A DNA stretch of 64,000 nucleotides from CAZMYM01 sp964620325 (GTDB lineage: Bacteria; Bipolaricaulota; Bipolaricaulia; UBA7950; UBA9294). Location of the stretch: assembly GCA_964620325.1 (NCBI GenBank), contig CAZUIM010000004.1, forward strand, positions 40,912 to 104,911. The letters run 5' to 3'. Position 1 is the stretch's first letter, and every line of letters begins with the position of its first letter. Shown here one piece after another: positions 1-8,652 of the stretch. The position numbers and the translations under genes were made by a program. The notes beneath the pieces were generated by a model that was given only the letters and a program-made list of their open reading frames with translations, searched no databases and was not told the DNA's origin.

Positions 1-191
1 AGATGCGCCGCGTACGATTCGTGAACGGCGAGAATCGGGGCGAAGGAGGCATAGACCTCTGCGAACTCCGACCCGATACGGCCTTCCGGAAATGCTGCGA
101 ACGCCTGGATCTCGTGCGAACGTCGCTCGATCAGCGAGAACAGCGCCGCTCCGACGAGGACCAGAAGGACGGGAAAGACCGCTCTTGCCAT
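1..191 (-). CDS. Exported or membrane-anchored protein, N-terminal fragment (runs off left edge)
   Basis: An open minus-strand frame starts with ATG at 189-191 and has no stop before the window edge, giving 63 visible residues. It begins MARAVFPVLLVLVGAALFSL, a typical short charged N-terminus plus hydrophobic core, so the product is secreted or anchored. The rest (…RRSHEIQAFAAFPEGRIGSEF…) matches no family I recognise. A TATCAT hexamer at 198-203 lies 6 nt before the ATG, suggesting a leaderless transcript, but no clear -35 box is visible. The gene is divergent from the BMP transporter operon. Function unknown. Confidence 0.6.
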   Translation of the reverse strand, partial: MARAVFPVLLVLVGAALFSLIERRSHEIQAFAAFPEGRIGSEFAEVYASFAPILAVHESYAAH

Positions 192-369
192 GTGCCGATG
201 ATATCCGCGAACGTGGAGTCCACACGCTCCGTGACCCGGACGCTCCTGTCGGGGTGTTTGGCCGTCTGACAGATTCGACGGATGCGCCGATCGGAAGGCA
301 CTCGCCGGAATAACCTTCTCTAGGCTGTTTTCGAAAGCACTCGCAGATCCGTGAAGCAGTGGCGCCGTG

Positions 370-398
370 TTGCCAACGGCGGCGCGGCTGACTAGAAT
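370..398 (+). promoter_or_regulatory. Sigma-70-like promoter of the BMP transporter operon
   Basis: TTGCCA at 370-375 and TAGAAT at 393-398 are separated by 17 bp, close to the housekeeping consensus. They lie about 65 nt upstream of the binding-protein start, leaving room for a short leader with a strong Shine-Dalgarno site (AAGGAGG near 453). Confidence 0.7.
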
Positions 399-464
399 GT
401 GACGCAGAGTACTGGGCACCGGTCTTCCGGTGAGAGAGGCGCGTCATCTATCAAGGAGGTGCCG

Positions 465-1613
465 TTGAAAAGGCTGCTTGTGCTTGCGCTGATGCTCGTC
501 CTGGGTCTTTCCCTGGTCGGCATGGCAGCTGGAAAGGTCGCCGTCGTTCTCGACGTCGGCGGACGTGGGGATCTGTCGTTCAACGATATGGGATTCCAGG
601 GGACCGACCAGGCCGCAGTCGACTTCGGCCTGGAGATGGTCGAAGTGCAGAGCGCGTCCGCAGCGGACTACAGTCCGAATCTGCGGAACCTGGCGCGAAC
701 GGGCGAGTACGAACTGATCATCGGGGTCGGTTTCCTGTTCACCGACGCGATGGGCGAAGTGGCGGCGGAGTTCCCGAACCAGAAGTTCGCCATCATCGAC
801 TCGGTCGTCGATGCCGACAACGTGATGTCGATCGTCTTCCGTGAGAACGAAATGTCGGCGCTGATCGGCGCCCTCGGCGCCCTCGCCGCACACGAGCATG
901 GATACGACGCGTTCGGCGTCGTCCTCGGAATCGAGATTCCGGTTCTCTACCACTTCGAAGCCGGCGTTCGATATGGGATGGATTGGGCGAACGAACAGGT
1001 CGGCGGCGACGTCGATCTCCTCTACACCTACACGGGCACGTTCTCCGACATCGCGCTTGGGAAGGCCGCATCTGAAGCGATGCTCGGGCAAGGCGCGGTC
1101 GGAATCTACAACGTCGCCGGCCCGCTCGGGCTCGGTGACCTCGAGGCGGTCACGGAGGCGCACGACAATGCCGGCACCACGTACGGTCCGCCGTACTTCT
1201 TCGGTGTCGACGCCAATCAGGACTACCTCGGAAACGGCCTACACGGACTCGCCAGCGGAATGAAGCGCGTCGACCACGCGACCTACTTCGCCATCGAATC
1301 GGTGGTCGACGGGACGTTCGAAGGCGGCATCACAAGCCTCGGACTGACCGAAGGCGGCGTCGGCATCAGCGATCTCGATACGCTGATCGACTTCATCGAC
1401 TTCGGCGTTCTCGGCGGCGCGATCTCGAGCGACGATTTCTACACGATTGTCGGCAACTGGGCGCTCAACCGCGCGACCGTTTCAGCCGGCTCCTGGGCGC
1501 TGATCGACGAGCTCGAGGCCGCCATTCTCGACGGATCGATCGTCGTTCCGACAGCGGACACGCTCGACCAGATGCGGGCGATCCGGAACGACTATCCGCT
1601 CGGCTCTCAGTAG
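465..1613 (+). CDS. BMP family ABC transporter substrate-binding lipoprotein-like protein (nucleoside type)
   Basis: This is the extracytoplasmic binding protein of a Bmp/Nup-type ABC importer. I chose the TTG start at 465 because AAGGAGG lies just upstream and the frame then opens with a signal peptide (MKRLLVLALMLVLGLSLVG…). The mature part has the BMP-family features: DVGGRGDLSFNDMGFQG near the N-terminus, the LIIGVGFLFTDA segment, and FGVDANQDY in the second lobe. The lipobox cysteine typical of the family is not evident. An ATPase and two permeases follow. Known family ligands are purine and pyrimidine nucleosides; the nearby pyrimidine phosphorylase and cytidine deaminase support this, but the ligand is inferred. 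Confidence 0.9.
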   Translation: MKRLLVLALMLVLGLSLVGMAAGKVAVVLDVGGRGDLSFNDMGFQGTDQAAVDFGLEMVEVQSASAADYSPNLRNLARTGEYELIIGVGFLFTDAMGEVAAEFPNQKFAIIDSVVDADNVMSIVFRENEMSALIGALGALAAHEHGYDAFGVVLGIEIPVLYHFEAGVRYGMDWANEQVGGDVDLLYTYTGTFSDIALGKAASEAMLGQGAVGIYNVAGPLGLGDLEAVTEAHDNAGTTYGPPYFFGVDANQDYLGNGLHGLASGMKRVDHATYFAIESVVDGTFEGGITSLGLTEGGVGISDLDTLIDFIDFGVLGGAISSDDFYTIVGNWALNRATVSAGSWALIDELEAAILDGSIVVPTADTLDQMRAIRNDYPLGSQ

Positions 1614-1640
1614 GGGATCCGGCAAGACAGGAACCATATC

Positions 1641-1668
1641 GGGAGAGAGGACCTCGCTCCTCTCTCCC
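1641..1668 (+). terminator. Intra-operon hairpin after the binding-protein gene (attenuator)
   Basis: A perfect 11-bp stem (GGGAGAGAGGA / TCCTCTCTCCC, loop CCTCGC) is followed by a pyrimidine-rich stretch TCTTCT. It sits between the binding-protein and ATPase genes. Such hairpins often let abundant binding protein accumulate while lowering expression of downstream subunits. The T-tract is short, so termination is probably partial. Confidence 0.65.
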
Positions 1669-1711
1669 TCTTCTCTGAGTGCCGCCGGCCGCTTCGACCG
1701 AGGAGAGAGCG

Positions 1712-3319
1712 ATGAGCGAGACACAGACGGCCGGAGCCCCTCCGACCCAAGCGACGATGTACCTTCGAGCCGAGGGGATCACCAAGGTCTATTCCGATGG
1801 AACCGTAGCCCTAAAAGAGGCCGATCTCGAGATCCACACACACGAGATCGTCGGCCTCCTCGGCGAGAACGGGGCCGGGAAGACGACTCTCACGAAGATC
1901 CTCTCCGGGCTCCTCCCACCGACCCGGGGACGCGTGATCTCCCCGCGGGGGGTGATCCGATTCAGAAGCCCGCGGGAGGCGCTCGACTTCGGCATCGGAA
2001 TGGTCCACCAGCACTTCGCCCTCGTCGGACCGTTCACGGCGGCTGAGAACGTCGCCCTCAGCCACGAGCGACCCTTCACCCGAATCCAACTCGCCAAGAC
2101 GACCGAACGCCTCGAAGCGTTGATGCAGGAGAGCGGCCTCCGCGTTCCGCTCGACGTGCCGGTCGAGAAGCTGGCCGTCGGGGAGCAGCAGCGTGTCGAG
2201 ATTCTGAAGGTCCTCTCGCGCGACGTCGATCTCCTCATCCTCGACGAGCCAACGTCGGTCCTCACGCCGCTCGAAGTCGACGAGCTCTTCACTCTCCTCC
2301 GAAGGCTGAAGGACGAGGGGACGTCGGTCATCCTGATCACGCACAAGCTGAAAGAGGTTCAGACGGTCACCGATCGGGTTGTCGTCCTTCGTCACGGGGA
2401 GATGGTCGGCGACGTCGAGACCTCGTCCACCGACACCGAGCACCTCGCCCGACTGATGGTCGGCCAGGCGCTCGAGTCGAAGACCGGCGCCGTCGAACTG
2501 AGCGACAAGGAACTGCCGCGCGCGCAGGAGCGCACCCCCGTCGATCGGAGCGGAGAGGCGATCCTCCAGGTTCGAGAACTCGTCTCACACGGGAATACCG
2601 GAGAGGTCGCCGTCGGTGGCGTCACGTTCGACGTCTTCGGGGGAGAGATCTTCGGTGTCGCGGGGGTGGAAGGAAACGGGCAGACGGAGCTGGTCGAGTC
2701 CTTGACCGGCCTCCGCGTGCCCAAGTCCGGGGAAGCGACAATCAACGGAACGAACATCCTCGGGCTCAGCCCTCGGGAGATCTACCGACTCGGAGTCGCG
2801 CACATCCCGGAAGACCGCTGGGAGCTCGGGCTCGTCCTTCCCTTCACGTTGGCCGAGAACGCGATCCTCGGCGTCCATCGGTGGAAGGAATTCACGGGGC
2901 CGCTGTCGTTCCTCCGATGGGGGAGGATCAACAGCCACGTGCGGGCGCTGATGGAGCGCTTCGAAATCCGCGCCACGGGTCCGAATGCACCGGCCAAGAG
3001 CCTCTCCGGCGGGAATCAGCAGAAGCTGATCGTCGGCCGGGAGCTGGCCAAGGATCCGTCGATCATCGTCGCCAGCCAGCCGACGCGCGGGCTCGACATC
3101 GGATCGGCCGAGTACATCCGCCAGACGTTGCTCGACATGCGCTCCAACGGTCGAGCGATCCTTCTCGTGTCGGCCGACCTGGACGAGGTTCTCGCCCTCT
3201 CCGACCGCATCGGCATCATGTACGAGGGCGAGTTCATGAAGGTCTGTGCCCCCGATGAACTCGACCGCGAACAGATCGGACTTCTGATGGGCGGCGTCCG
3301 AAGCGAGGAGGGTTCATGA
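1712..3319 (+). CDS. ABC transporter ATP-binding protein, duplicated NBD (nucleoside/BMP type)
   Basis: A 535-residue protein with two ABC nucleotide-binding domains in tandem, as in NupA/YufO and sugar ATPases. The first half has Walker A GENGAGKTT, a Q-loop (GMVHQHF), an unusual signature LAVGEQQRVEI, and Walker B LLILDEPTSVL. The second half has the degenerate P-loop GVEGNGQTE typical of this subfamily, signature LSGGNQQK, and ASQPTRGLD. The ATG at 1712 is preceded by GAGGAGAG. The stop overlaps the next permease start (ATGA), so translation is coupled. It energises import by the permeases that follow. Confidence 0.93.
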   Translation: MSETQTAGAPPTQATMYLRAEGITKVYSDGTVALKEADLEIHTHEIVGLLGENGAGKTTLTKILSGLLPPTRGRVISPRGVIRFRSPREALDFGIGMVHQHFALVGPFTAAENVALSHERPFTRIQLAKTTERLEALMQESGLRVPLDVPVEKLAVGEQQRVEILKVLSRDVDLLILDEPTSVLTPLEVDELFTLLRRLKDEGTSVILITHKLKEVQTVTDRVVVLRHGEMVGDVETSSTDTEHLARLMVGQALESKTGAVELSDKELPRAQERTPVDRSGEAILQVRELVSHGNTGEVAVGGVTFDVFGGEIFGVAGVEGNGQTELVESLTGLRVPKSGEATINGTNILGLSPREIYRLGVAHIPEDRWELGLVLPFTLAENAILGVHRWKEFTGPLSFLRWGRINSHVRALMERFEIRATGPNAPAKSLSGGNQQKLIVGRELAKDPSIIVASQPTRGLDIGSAEYIRQTLLDMRSNGRAILLVSADLDEVLALSDRIGIMYEGEFMKVCAPDELDREQIGLLMGGVRSEEGS

Positions 3320-4479
3320 GCGAACCGAGGAGACCGATCGAATCGCGGCTTCTCCGCGGTGTACACGGCACGTTGACCGGTCTGAGCCCGGCACTCGAAT
3401 CGCTCCTCGCCGCCGTGGTCGGCCTGCTGATCGGAGCGATCCTGATGTACATCTGGGGGTTCAACCCCTGGAAGGCGTACATCGCTCTGTTCAAGGGAGC
3501 CTACGGCGGTCTGTACGAGATCTCCAGCTCGCTCTCCCGCGGAACGCCGCTGATTCTGACCGCGCTGACGTTCTCGATCTGCCTCCGCGCCGGGATGTTC
3601 AACATCGGAGCCGAGGGGCAGCTGTTCGTCGGGGCGACCGCGTCGATCCTCGTCGCTTACATGGCCCTCCCGACGCCGCTCGGGCAGATCGTCGGGCTGA
3701 TTCTCGCCGCGATCGCCGGTGCCGCGTGGAGCCTCGTTCCGGCGTTCCTCAAGATCACGCGCGGCGTCAGCGAGGTCATCTCGACGATCATGTTCAACTG
3801 GATCGCGCGGTGGCTCGTCCTCTATCTGACCATCTTTCTCCTTCGGGACCCGGTCCGTGCGGAGAAGACAGTCTCCATCCCGGTCGCCGCTCGGTTCCCG
3901 GTGATGGTCCGGGGGACCGATCTCTCCTACTCGATCTTCGTCTCCATCGCATTCGCCCTCGCCATCTACTTCATCCTCTGGCACACGACCGTCGGCTACG
4001 AGGTTCGCGCGGCCGGACTGAACCCGACAGCGGCGAGGTACGGAGGGATCCGGAACAAGCGGACGATGTTCCTGAGCTTTGTCCTCGGTGGAGTCGCCGC
4101 CGGCCTGGCCGGGGCGACGATCACGATGGGACTCCCGCCGACCTACGCCATCTACGGCGGTGCCGCGATGCCGCAATTGACGAACGTCGGATTCGACGGG
4201 ATGGCCGTCGCGATGGTCGGACGGAATCATCCGATCGGCATCATCATCGCCGCCATCTTCTTCGGTGGGCTCACCGCCGGTGGACGGGTAATGCAATTCT
4301 ACGGCTCGAATCCCGTTCCGCTCGAGATCGTCCGCGTTGTCATGGGCGCGATCGTGCTCGCCATGTCGATCCCCGAACTGATCCGGATCTTCCCGGCCGT
4401 CAAGAAGCAAGGCGTGGAGTTCGCCTCCCTGGTCAAACGCCTGACCCGCAGAGCTCCGAAAGAAGGGGAGGAAGCATGA
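3316..4479 (+). CDS. ABC transporter permease (BMP/nucleoside type), first subunit
   Basis: A 387-residue multi-spanning inner-membrane permease of the NupP/YufP type (BPD_transp_2). It has the family's FNIGAEGQLFVGA motif near residue 96 and the SEVISTIMFNWIA segment. The ATG overlaps the stop of the ATPase gene, and its own stop overlaps the start of the second permease, so the three genes form a tightly coupled unit. It forms half of the translocation pore. Confidence 0.92.
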   Translation: MSEPRRPIESRLLRGVHGTLTGLSPALESLLAAVVGLLIGAILMYIWGFNPWKAYIALFKGAYGGLYEISSSLSRGTPLILTALTFSICLRAGMFNIGAEGQLFVGATASILVAYMALPTPLGQIVGLILAAIAGAAWSLVPAFLKITRGVSEVISTIMFNWIARWLVLYLTIFLLRDPVRAEKTVSIPVAARFPVMVRGTDLSYSIFVSIAFALAIYFILWHTTVGYEVRAAGLNPTAARYGGIRNKRTMFLSFVLGGVAAGLAGATITMGLPPTYAIYGGAAMPQLTNVGFDGMAVAMVGRNHPIGIIIAAIFFGGLTAGGRVMQFYGSNPVPLEIVRVVMGAIVLAMSIPELIRIFPAVKKQGVEFASLVKRLTRRAPKEGEEA

Positions 4480-5369
4480 GCCTGAACGACATCCTGAGTC
4501 TGCTACGAATTTCGCTGCACGCCATGGTCCCGCTGGCGCTCACCGCCGTCGGCGAGATCATCGGCGAGACGGCGGGGCTGTTCAACATCGGACTCGAGGG
4601 GATCCTCCTCATGAGCGCCTTCACCGCCGTCCTCGGAGCCAAGGCCGGAGGGCCGGTCGTCGGCCTTCTCGTCGGAATGGGCGTCGGTGCGTTCGTCGGC
4701 CTCCTCTTCTCGGTGATCAACACGTACTGGAAGGGAACCCAGATGGTTACAGGGATCGGGATCAACCTCTTCGCGATGGGTTTCGTCGCGTTCGGATTGA
4801 TCCAGCTCGGTGCTCCGGGGTTCCACGACGTGCCGAAGGCGGCCGAACTCGCCAAGCTGCGCACCCCGATGGGGGCGATGAGCCCGATGATCCTCGTCGC
4901 AATCGTCCTGCCGTTCCTCGTCTTCTGGTTCCTCAAGCGGACCCGAGCCGGATTGATGCTCAAGGCGGCCGGTGAGGCCCCGGAGGCGGCCGACGTCGCC
5001 GGGATCAACGTCAACCGGATTCGCCTGTACGCCACGACGTTCGGCGGACTCCTCGCCGGGCTCGGCGGCGCCTACATGAGTGTCGCGTGGATGGGGCTCG
5101 TCACCAAGGATCTCTCCGCCGGCCGCGGCTTCATCTCTCTCGCCTGCGTCGTCTTCAGCGGACTGAATCCGCTCCTCGCCCTTCTCGCGAGCTTCATCTT
5201 TGGCCTCTTCCAGGGAATCGCCGAATGGGTGAAGACGCTTCCGTCGAAGCCGATTCCGGGACAGTTCGTCTCGATGCTTCCGTACATCGTCACGCTGCTC
5301 GTCGTCTCGGGGGCGATCGGCCGCGTACGATTCCCGAAATCGCTCGGGACCCCGTACAAACGCGAGTAG
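4476..5369 (+). CDS. ABC transporter permease (BMP/nucleoside type), second subunit
   Basis: A 297-residue hydrophobic protein, shorter than its partner as usual for the NupQ/YufQ subunit. FNIGLEGILLMSAF near residue 40 matches the first permease's FNIGAEGQLF signature, and a loop containing AAGEAPEAADVAGI resembles the EAA-type coupling loop. The start is the ATG at 4476 within ATGA. It is the last gene of the BMP operon; a new promoter follows at once. Confidence 0.92.
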   Translation: MSLNDILSLLRISLHAMVPLALTAVGEIIGETAGLFNIGLEGILLMSAFTAVLGAKAGGPVVGLLVGMGVGAFVGLLFSVINTYWKGTQMVTGIGINLFAMGFVAFGLIQLGAPGFHDVPKAAELAKLRTPMGAMSPMILVAIVLPFLVFWFLKRTRAGLMLKAAGEAPEAADVAGINVNRIRLYATTFGGLLAGLGGAYMSVAWMGLVTKDLSAGRGFISLACVVFSGLNPLLALLASFIFGLFQGIAEWVKTLPSKPIPGQFVSMLPYIVTLLVVSGAIGRVRFPKSLGTPYKRE

Positions 5370-5377
5370 CGTCTGCT

Positions 5378-5406
5378 TTGACTACCGCACCTGTAGAACC
5401 TATGAT
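5378..5406 (+). promoter_or_regulatory. Sigma-70-like promoter of the phosphonate-type transporter operon
   Basis: TTGACT at 5378-5383 and TATGAT at 5401-5406 are separated by 17 bp, a near-consensus pair. It starts 9 nt after the BMP permease stop and about 80 nt before the PhnD-like gene, showing the two transporters are separately transcribed. Confidence 0.8.
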
Positions 5407-5485
5407 AGCGTTATGAGGATCACATTGGGGCGTGGGGTGGCACGCACGCGTCCCGGAGGCTTCAGCGAGTCACAGGAGGTGCGCT

Positions 5486-6487
5486 ATGCGTAGGTTGCTG
5501 GCATTGACGTTGATTGCCGTCATGGCTCTCGGCGTCATCGGTTTCGCTCAGGTGGGAACGCGCGAGAACCCGATCAAGATGGTTCTAGTTCCGTCGACGC
5601 ACGGCGAAGAGATCTTAGAGATCGGGCGACAGATTGCGGAGGCGCTGTTCGATTTGACCGGGCTGTACATCGAGGCGATCTTGCAGCCCGACTACGCCGC
5701 GATGGTTGAGACGTTCGGCACATCTGACGGCGATGTCTTCGGGATGCCGGCGAGTGTTCAGTACCTCTCCATCTTCGAGCGGACCAACGGAGGCGTCACG
5801 CCGAGGCTGGCCTCCGTCCGATACGGTGCGACGACGTATCAGGCCGGTCTGTACGTCCGCCGAGACAGTGGGATCAACAGCGTTCTCGACTGCAACGGGA
5901 AGGTCTGGCTTGCCACGGATGAGCTTTCGACGTCTGGGAACGTGATCCCCAGCCTCGTCTTCGAATCGTGGGGTATCGTCCCCAGCGAGAAGGTCTTCAC
6001 CGGCAGCCACGGCGCCGCGATCACCGCCCTCGTCGAGGGACAGGGCGACTTCGCGACTTGTTACTACAGCCCGCCGGGCGCGCCGGACGGCGTGACCGAC
6101 AGCTGGGAACTGGGAGATGACCTCGAGCGATGGCTCTGGGATCCGTATAACAATGCTCTGTACGCCGAGGATCTGCTCGGGAGCCTGAGGGATGTGCGAG
6201 GATCGATCGACGACATCTACTCGCTCGACACGTTGATCGGCGACTTCAAGTGCGTTGCGCTGATCGGCGGGAACATCCCGAACGACTGCGTTGCCTTCGG
6301 ACCGAAATTCGACGAAGACATGATGGATGCGATCGTGCAGGCGATCAAGGATCACATCGCGACCGACGAGGGACTCGCCCTCTGGAACAGCGACAAGTTC
6401 TACGAGTGGACCGAGGTCGCAGATATCGACGACAGCTACTACGACACGCTCCGCGTAGCGATCGGTATGCCGGTCCCGGATCGGTAG
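5486..6487 (+). CDS. phnD: PhnD-like phosphate/phosphonate ABC transporter substrate-binding protein
   Basis: A 333-residue periplasmic binding protein. The ATG at 5486 follows AGGAGGT and opens with a signal peptide ending near GFAQ. The mature domain starts ENPIKMVLVPSTHGEEI and has the PhnD-family layout (YAAMVETFG…, YQAGLYVRRDSGI). The downstream ATPase and two PhnE-like permeases confirm the transporter type. PhnD homologues bind phosphonates, phosphite, phosphate or other small ligands; no C-P lyase or phosphonatase gene lies in the window, so the ligand is open. Confidence 0.88.
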   Translation: MRRLLALTLIAVMALGVIGFAQVGTRENPIKMVLVPSTHGEEILEIGRQIAEALFDLTGLYIEAILQPDYAAMVETFGTSDGDVFGMPASVQYLSIFERTNGGVTPRLASVRYGATTYQAGLYVRRDSGINSVLDCNGKVWLATDELSTSGNVIPSLVFESWGIVPSEKVFTGSHGAAITALVEGQGDFATCYYSPPGAPDGVTDSWELGDDLERWLWDPYNNALYAEDLLGSLRDVRGSIDDIYSLDTLIGDFKCVALIGGNIPNDCVAFGPKFDEDMMDAIVQAIKDHIATDEGLALWNSDKFYEWTEVADIDDSYYDTLRVAIGMPVPDR

Positions 6488-6515
6488 GATCCTCTATGCA
6501 GGGAGGATAGTCAGA

Positions 6516-6541
6516 GCGCGGGAGGCCTCGTCCTCCCGCGC
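6516..6541 (+). terminator. Intra-operon hairpin after phnD (attenuator or terminator)
   Basis: A perfect 10-bp GC-rich stem GCGCGGGAGG / CCTCCCGCGC with loop CCTCGT, followed by CTTCTTCT. It lies between the binding-protein gene and the ATPase gene, the same position and loop style as the hairpin in the preceding BMP operon. Confidence 0.7.
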
Positions 6542-6571
6542 CTTCTTCTGACTGCCCTCTGGAAGGGAATC

Positions 6572-7342
6572 ATGGAACCGCTACTGCGGATCGAGAACCT
6601 AACGAAGGTCTACGAGCGAGGGGATGTTGTCGCGCTGGATGACGTCAGCTTCACCGTCGAACGGGGCGAGTTCCTCGTTCTCATCGGCCTGTCCGGCTCC
6701 GGGAAGTCGACGCTCCTGCGCTGCGTCAACCGGTTGGTGGAACCGACGGCGGGCCGGGTGATCTTCGACGGCATCGATGTGACCGCCGCGAAACCGAGGG
6801 AACTGCGCCAACTCCGGCGGCGGATGGCGATGATTTTCCAGCATTTCAACCTCGTGAAGCGATCGATGGTTCTTACGAACGTTCTGTCGGGGCGTCTTGG
6901 CTACGCGAACCCATGGCTCTCCGCTGCAAGGAGGTTCGCTGCACCAGACATCGAGCTCGCCATGGCAAACCTGAAACGGGTCGGCATTCCCGAGCAAGCG
7001 TACAAGCGGGCCGATGAGCTTTCGGGCGGACAGCAGCAACGGGTCGGGATCGCGAGAGCTCTGATGCAGACGCCTGACTTGCTGATGGCCGATGAGCCGG
7101 TGTCCGCACTCGATCCGGCGACGTCCCACTCCGTGATGCAGTACACCGAGGAGATGAACCAGCAGGACGGGGTTACTGTCATTGCCAGCTTGCACTTCCT
7201 CGGGCTCGCGCGGAGGTACGGAACGCGGATCCTTGCGCTCAAAGACGGGAAGATCGTCTTCGAAGGAACGCCTGAGGAGATCGACCAGGCGAAGTTCCGG
7301 GAGATCTACGGGGAAGAGGCCGAGGAAGTTGAGGTTCGGTAG
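6572..7342 (+). CDS. phnC: PhnC-like phosphonate ABC transporter ATP-binding protein
   Basis: A 256-residue single-domain ABC ATPase. It has Walker A GLSGSGKST near residue 39, Q-loop MIFQHFNLV, signature LSGGQQQR, Walker B LLMADEPVSALD and an H-loop (ASLHFLGLARRYG). The MIFQHFNLVKRSMVLTNVL segment is characteristic of PhnC. It lies after phnD and its 3' end overlaps the first permease frame by 14 nt if that permease uses the TTG start. Confidence 0.93.
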   Translation: MEPLLRIENLTKVYERGDVVALDDVSFTVERGEFLVLIGLSGSGKSTLLRCVNRLVEPTAGRVIFDGIDVTAAKPRELRQLRRRMAMIFQHFNLVKRSMVLTNVLSGRLGYANPWLSAARRFAAPDIELAMANLKRVGIPEQAYKRADELSGGQQQRVGIARALMQTPDLLMADEPVSALDPATSHSVMQYTEEMNQQDGVTVIASLHFLGLARRYGTRILALKDGKIVFEGTPEEIDQAKFREIYGEEAEEVEVR

Positions 7343-8648
7343 AGGAAACCGGCGGAAGAGAACTCGCTCCACGGCGGGGCGGATTCGTACCATTCTGATG
7401 GCCTTCGTCGCCGACTGGATGATGTGGGGCTACCTGGCCTACGCGGCGATGTACCTGCTCAATGAGTACTGGTACACATGGTACGTGGACTGGTATGGGA
7501 CACTCACCCTCCCACCGTGGGGGTGGCCTCTGGTCGTCATCGCGACCTTCGAACTGGCGGTCCTTGGACAGGTCTTCGGTCAGACCCCGGGTCTGTCGCT
7601 GTTCGGTCTCCGCTTGCTCGACGGACAGCTTCACTCGCCATCTCCGTCCCGGCGGTTCAACTACTACGTCCGTTGGCACATCGAACCACTGCTGAAGCTG
7701 CTCCTCAGACGCTCACGGCGTGACGCGCAGAGCACGGATCAGAATCGAGCGAGACTCGTTCTGGTCGATGAAGTGAAGGAGCAGCTGCCGGCGGCGAAGC
7801 CGCGGAAATGGTACAAGACGCACCGCGGCATCATGGTCGTCACCCTACTCGTCGCGACCTTCTGGGTCGGCTGGATGGTCACGGAGATCGACATCGGCGC
7901 GCTCGTTCAGGATGCACCTCGCTCGGGATACATGTGGAAGGCGCTCTTCACGCCTTCGTTCGAGCACTTGGTAGTACCGGAGCCTGTGATCGCCCGAGAG
8001 AACCCGAGCATGGCGCCGATCCAGACGACGATCCTCGGAGGAATCATCGAGTCCGTCTTCATGGCGCTGTTGGCGACCGTCGTTGGCGCTCTGATTGCAT
8101 TCCCGCTCAGCTTCCTGGGAGCACGGAACATCATGGGGTTCGGACCGGTGGGGTGGGGGATCTACGCCGTGATGAGGGCCTTCTTCAATATCTTCCGCTC
8201 CATCGAGTCGATCCTCTGGGCGATCATCTTCGGAATCTGGGTTGGCTTCGGCCCGTTTGCCGGATCCCTTGCCCTGATGCTGCATACGATTGCCGCACTG
8301 GGGAAGCTCTTCTCCGAGCAAGTGGAGAGCGTCGACGCCGGGCCGCTGGAGGCGATCGCGGCGACCGGCGCCCGTCGATGGCAGGTCGTCGTGTACGGCG
8401 TGATCCCCCAGATCACCCCGTCCTATCTCGCCTTCTCCTTGTACCGTTGGGACATCAACGTGCGCATGTCGACGGTGATTTCGTTGATGGGGGGCGGAGG
8501 GATCGGGAGATTCCTCTTCTTCTACAAGAACAGTGTTGGATTCATTGCCAACAACTGGAACCAGGTCGGCGCCGTCGTCTGGACGATTGTCGCCGTCGTT
8601 TGGACGCTGGACTACATCAGCGGCCGTGTAAGGGAGCGGATCACGTAG
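7329..8648 (+). CDS. phnE: RDD domain-PhnE permease fusion, first copy
   Basis: About 439 residues, against roughly 260-280 for an ordinary PhnE. The first ~110 residues form an RDD-like membrane domain (RIRTILMAFVADW…, GQTPGLSLFGLRLLDGQ). The last ~270 residues are a PhnE permease with the EAA loop EAIAATGARRWQVVVYGVIPQ and the RWDINVRMST segment. The TTG at 7329 is chosen because it overlaps phnC and keeps the RDD arginines; ATG at 7398 is the alternative. A second gene of the same architecture follows 4 nt later. The role of an RDD domain here is unknown. Confidence 0.87.
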   Translation: MRFGRGNRRKRTRSTAGRIRTILMAFVADWMMWGYLAYAAMYLLNEYWYTWYVDWYGTLTLPPWGWPLVVIATFELAVLGQVFGQTPGLSLFGLRLLDGQLHSPSPSRRFNYYVRWHIEPLLKLLLRRSRRDAQSTDQNRARLVLVDEVKEQLPAAKPRKWYKTHRGIMVVTLLVATFWVGWMVTEIDIGALVQDAPRSGYMWKALFTPSFEHLVVPEPVIARENPSMAPIQTTILGGIIESVFMALLATVVGALIAFPLSFLGARNIMGFGPVGWGIYAVMRAFFNIFRSIESILWAIIFGIWVGFGPFAGSLALMLHTIAALGKLFSEQVESVDAGPLEAIAATGARRWQVVVYGVIPQITPSYLAFSLYRWDINVRMSTVISLMGGGGIGRFLFFYKNSVGFIANNWNQVGAVVWTIVAVVWTLDYISGRVRERIT

Positions 8649-8652
8649 AGCC

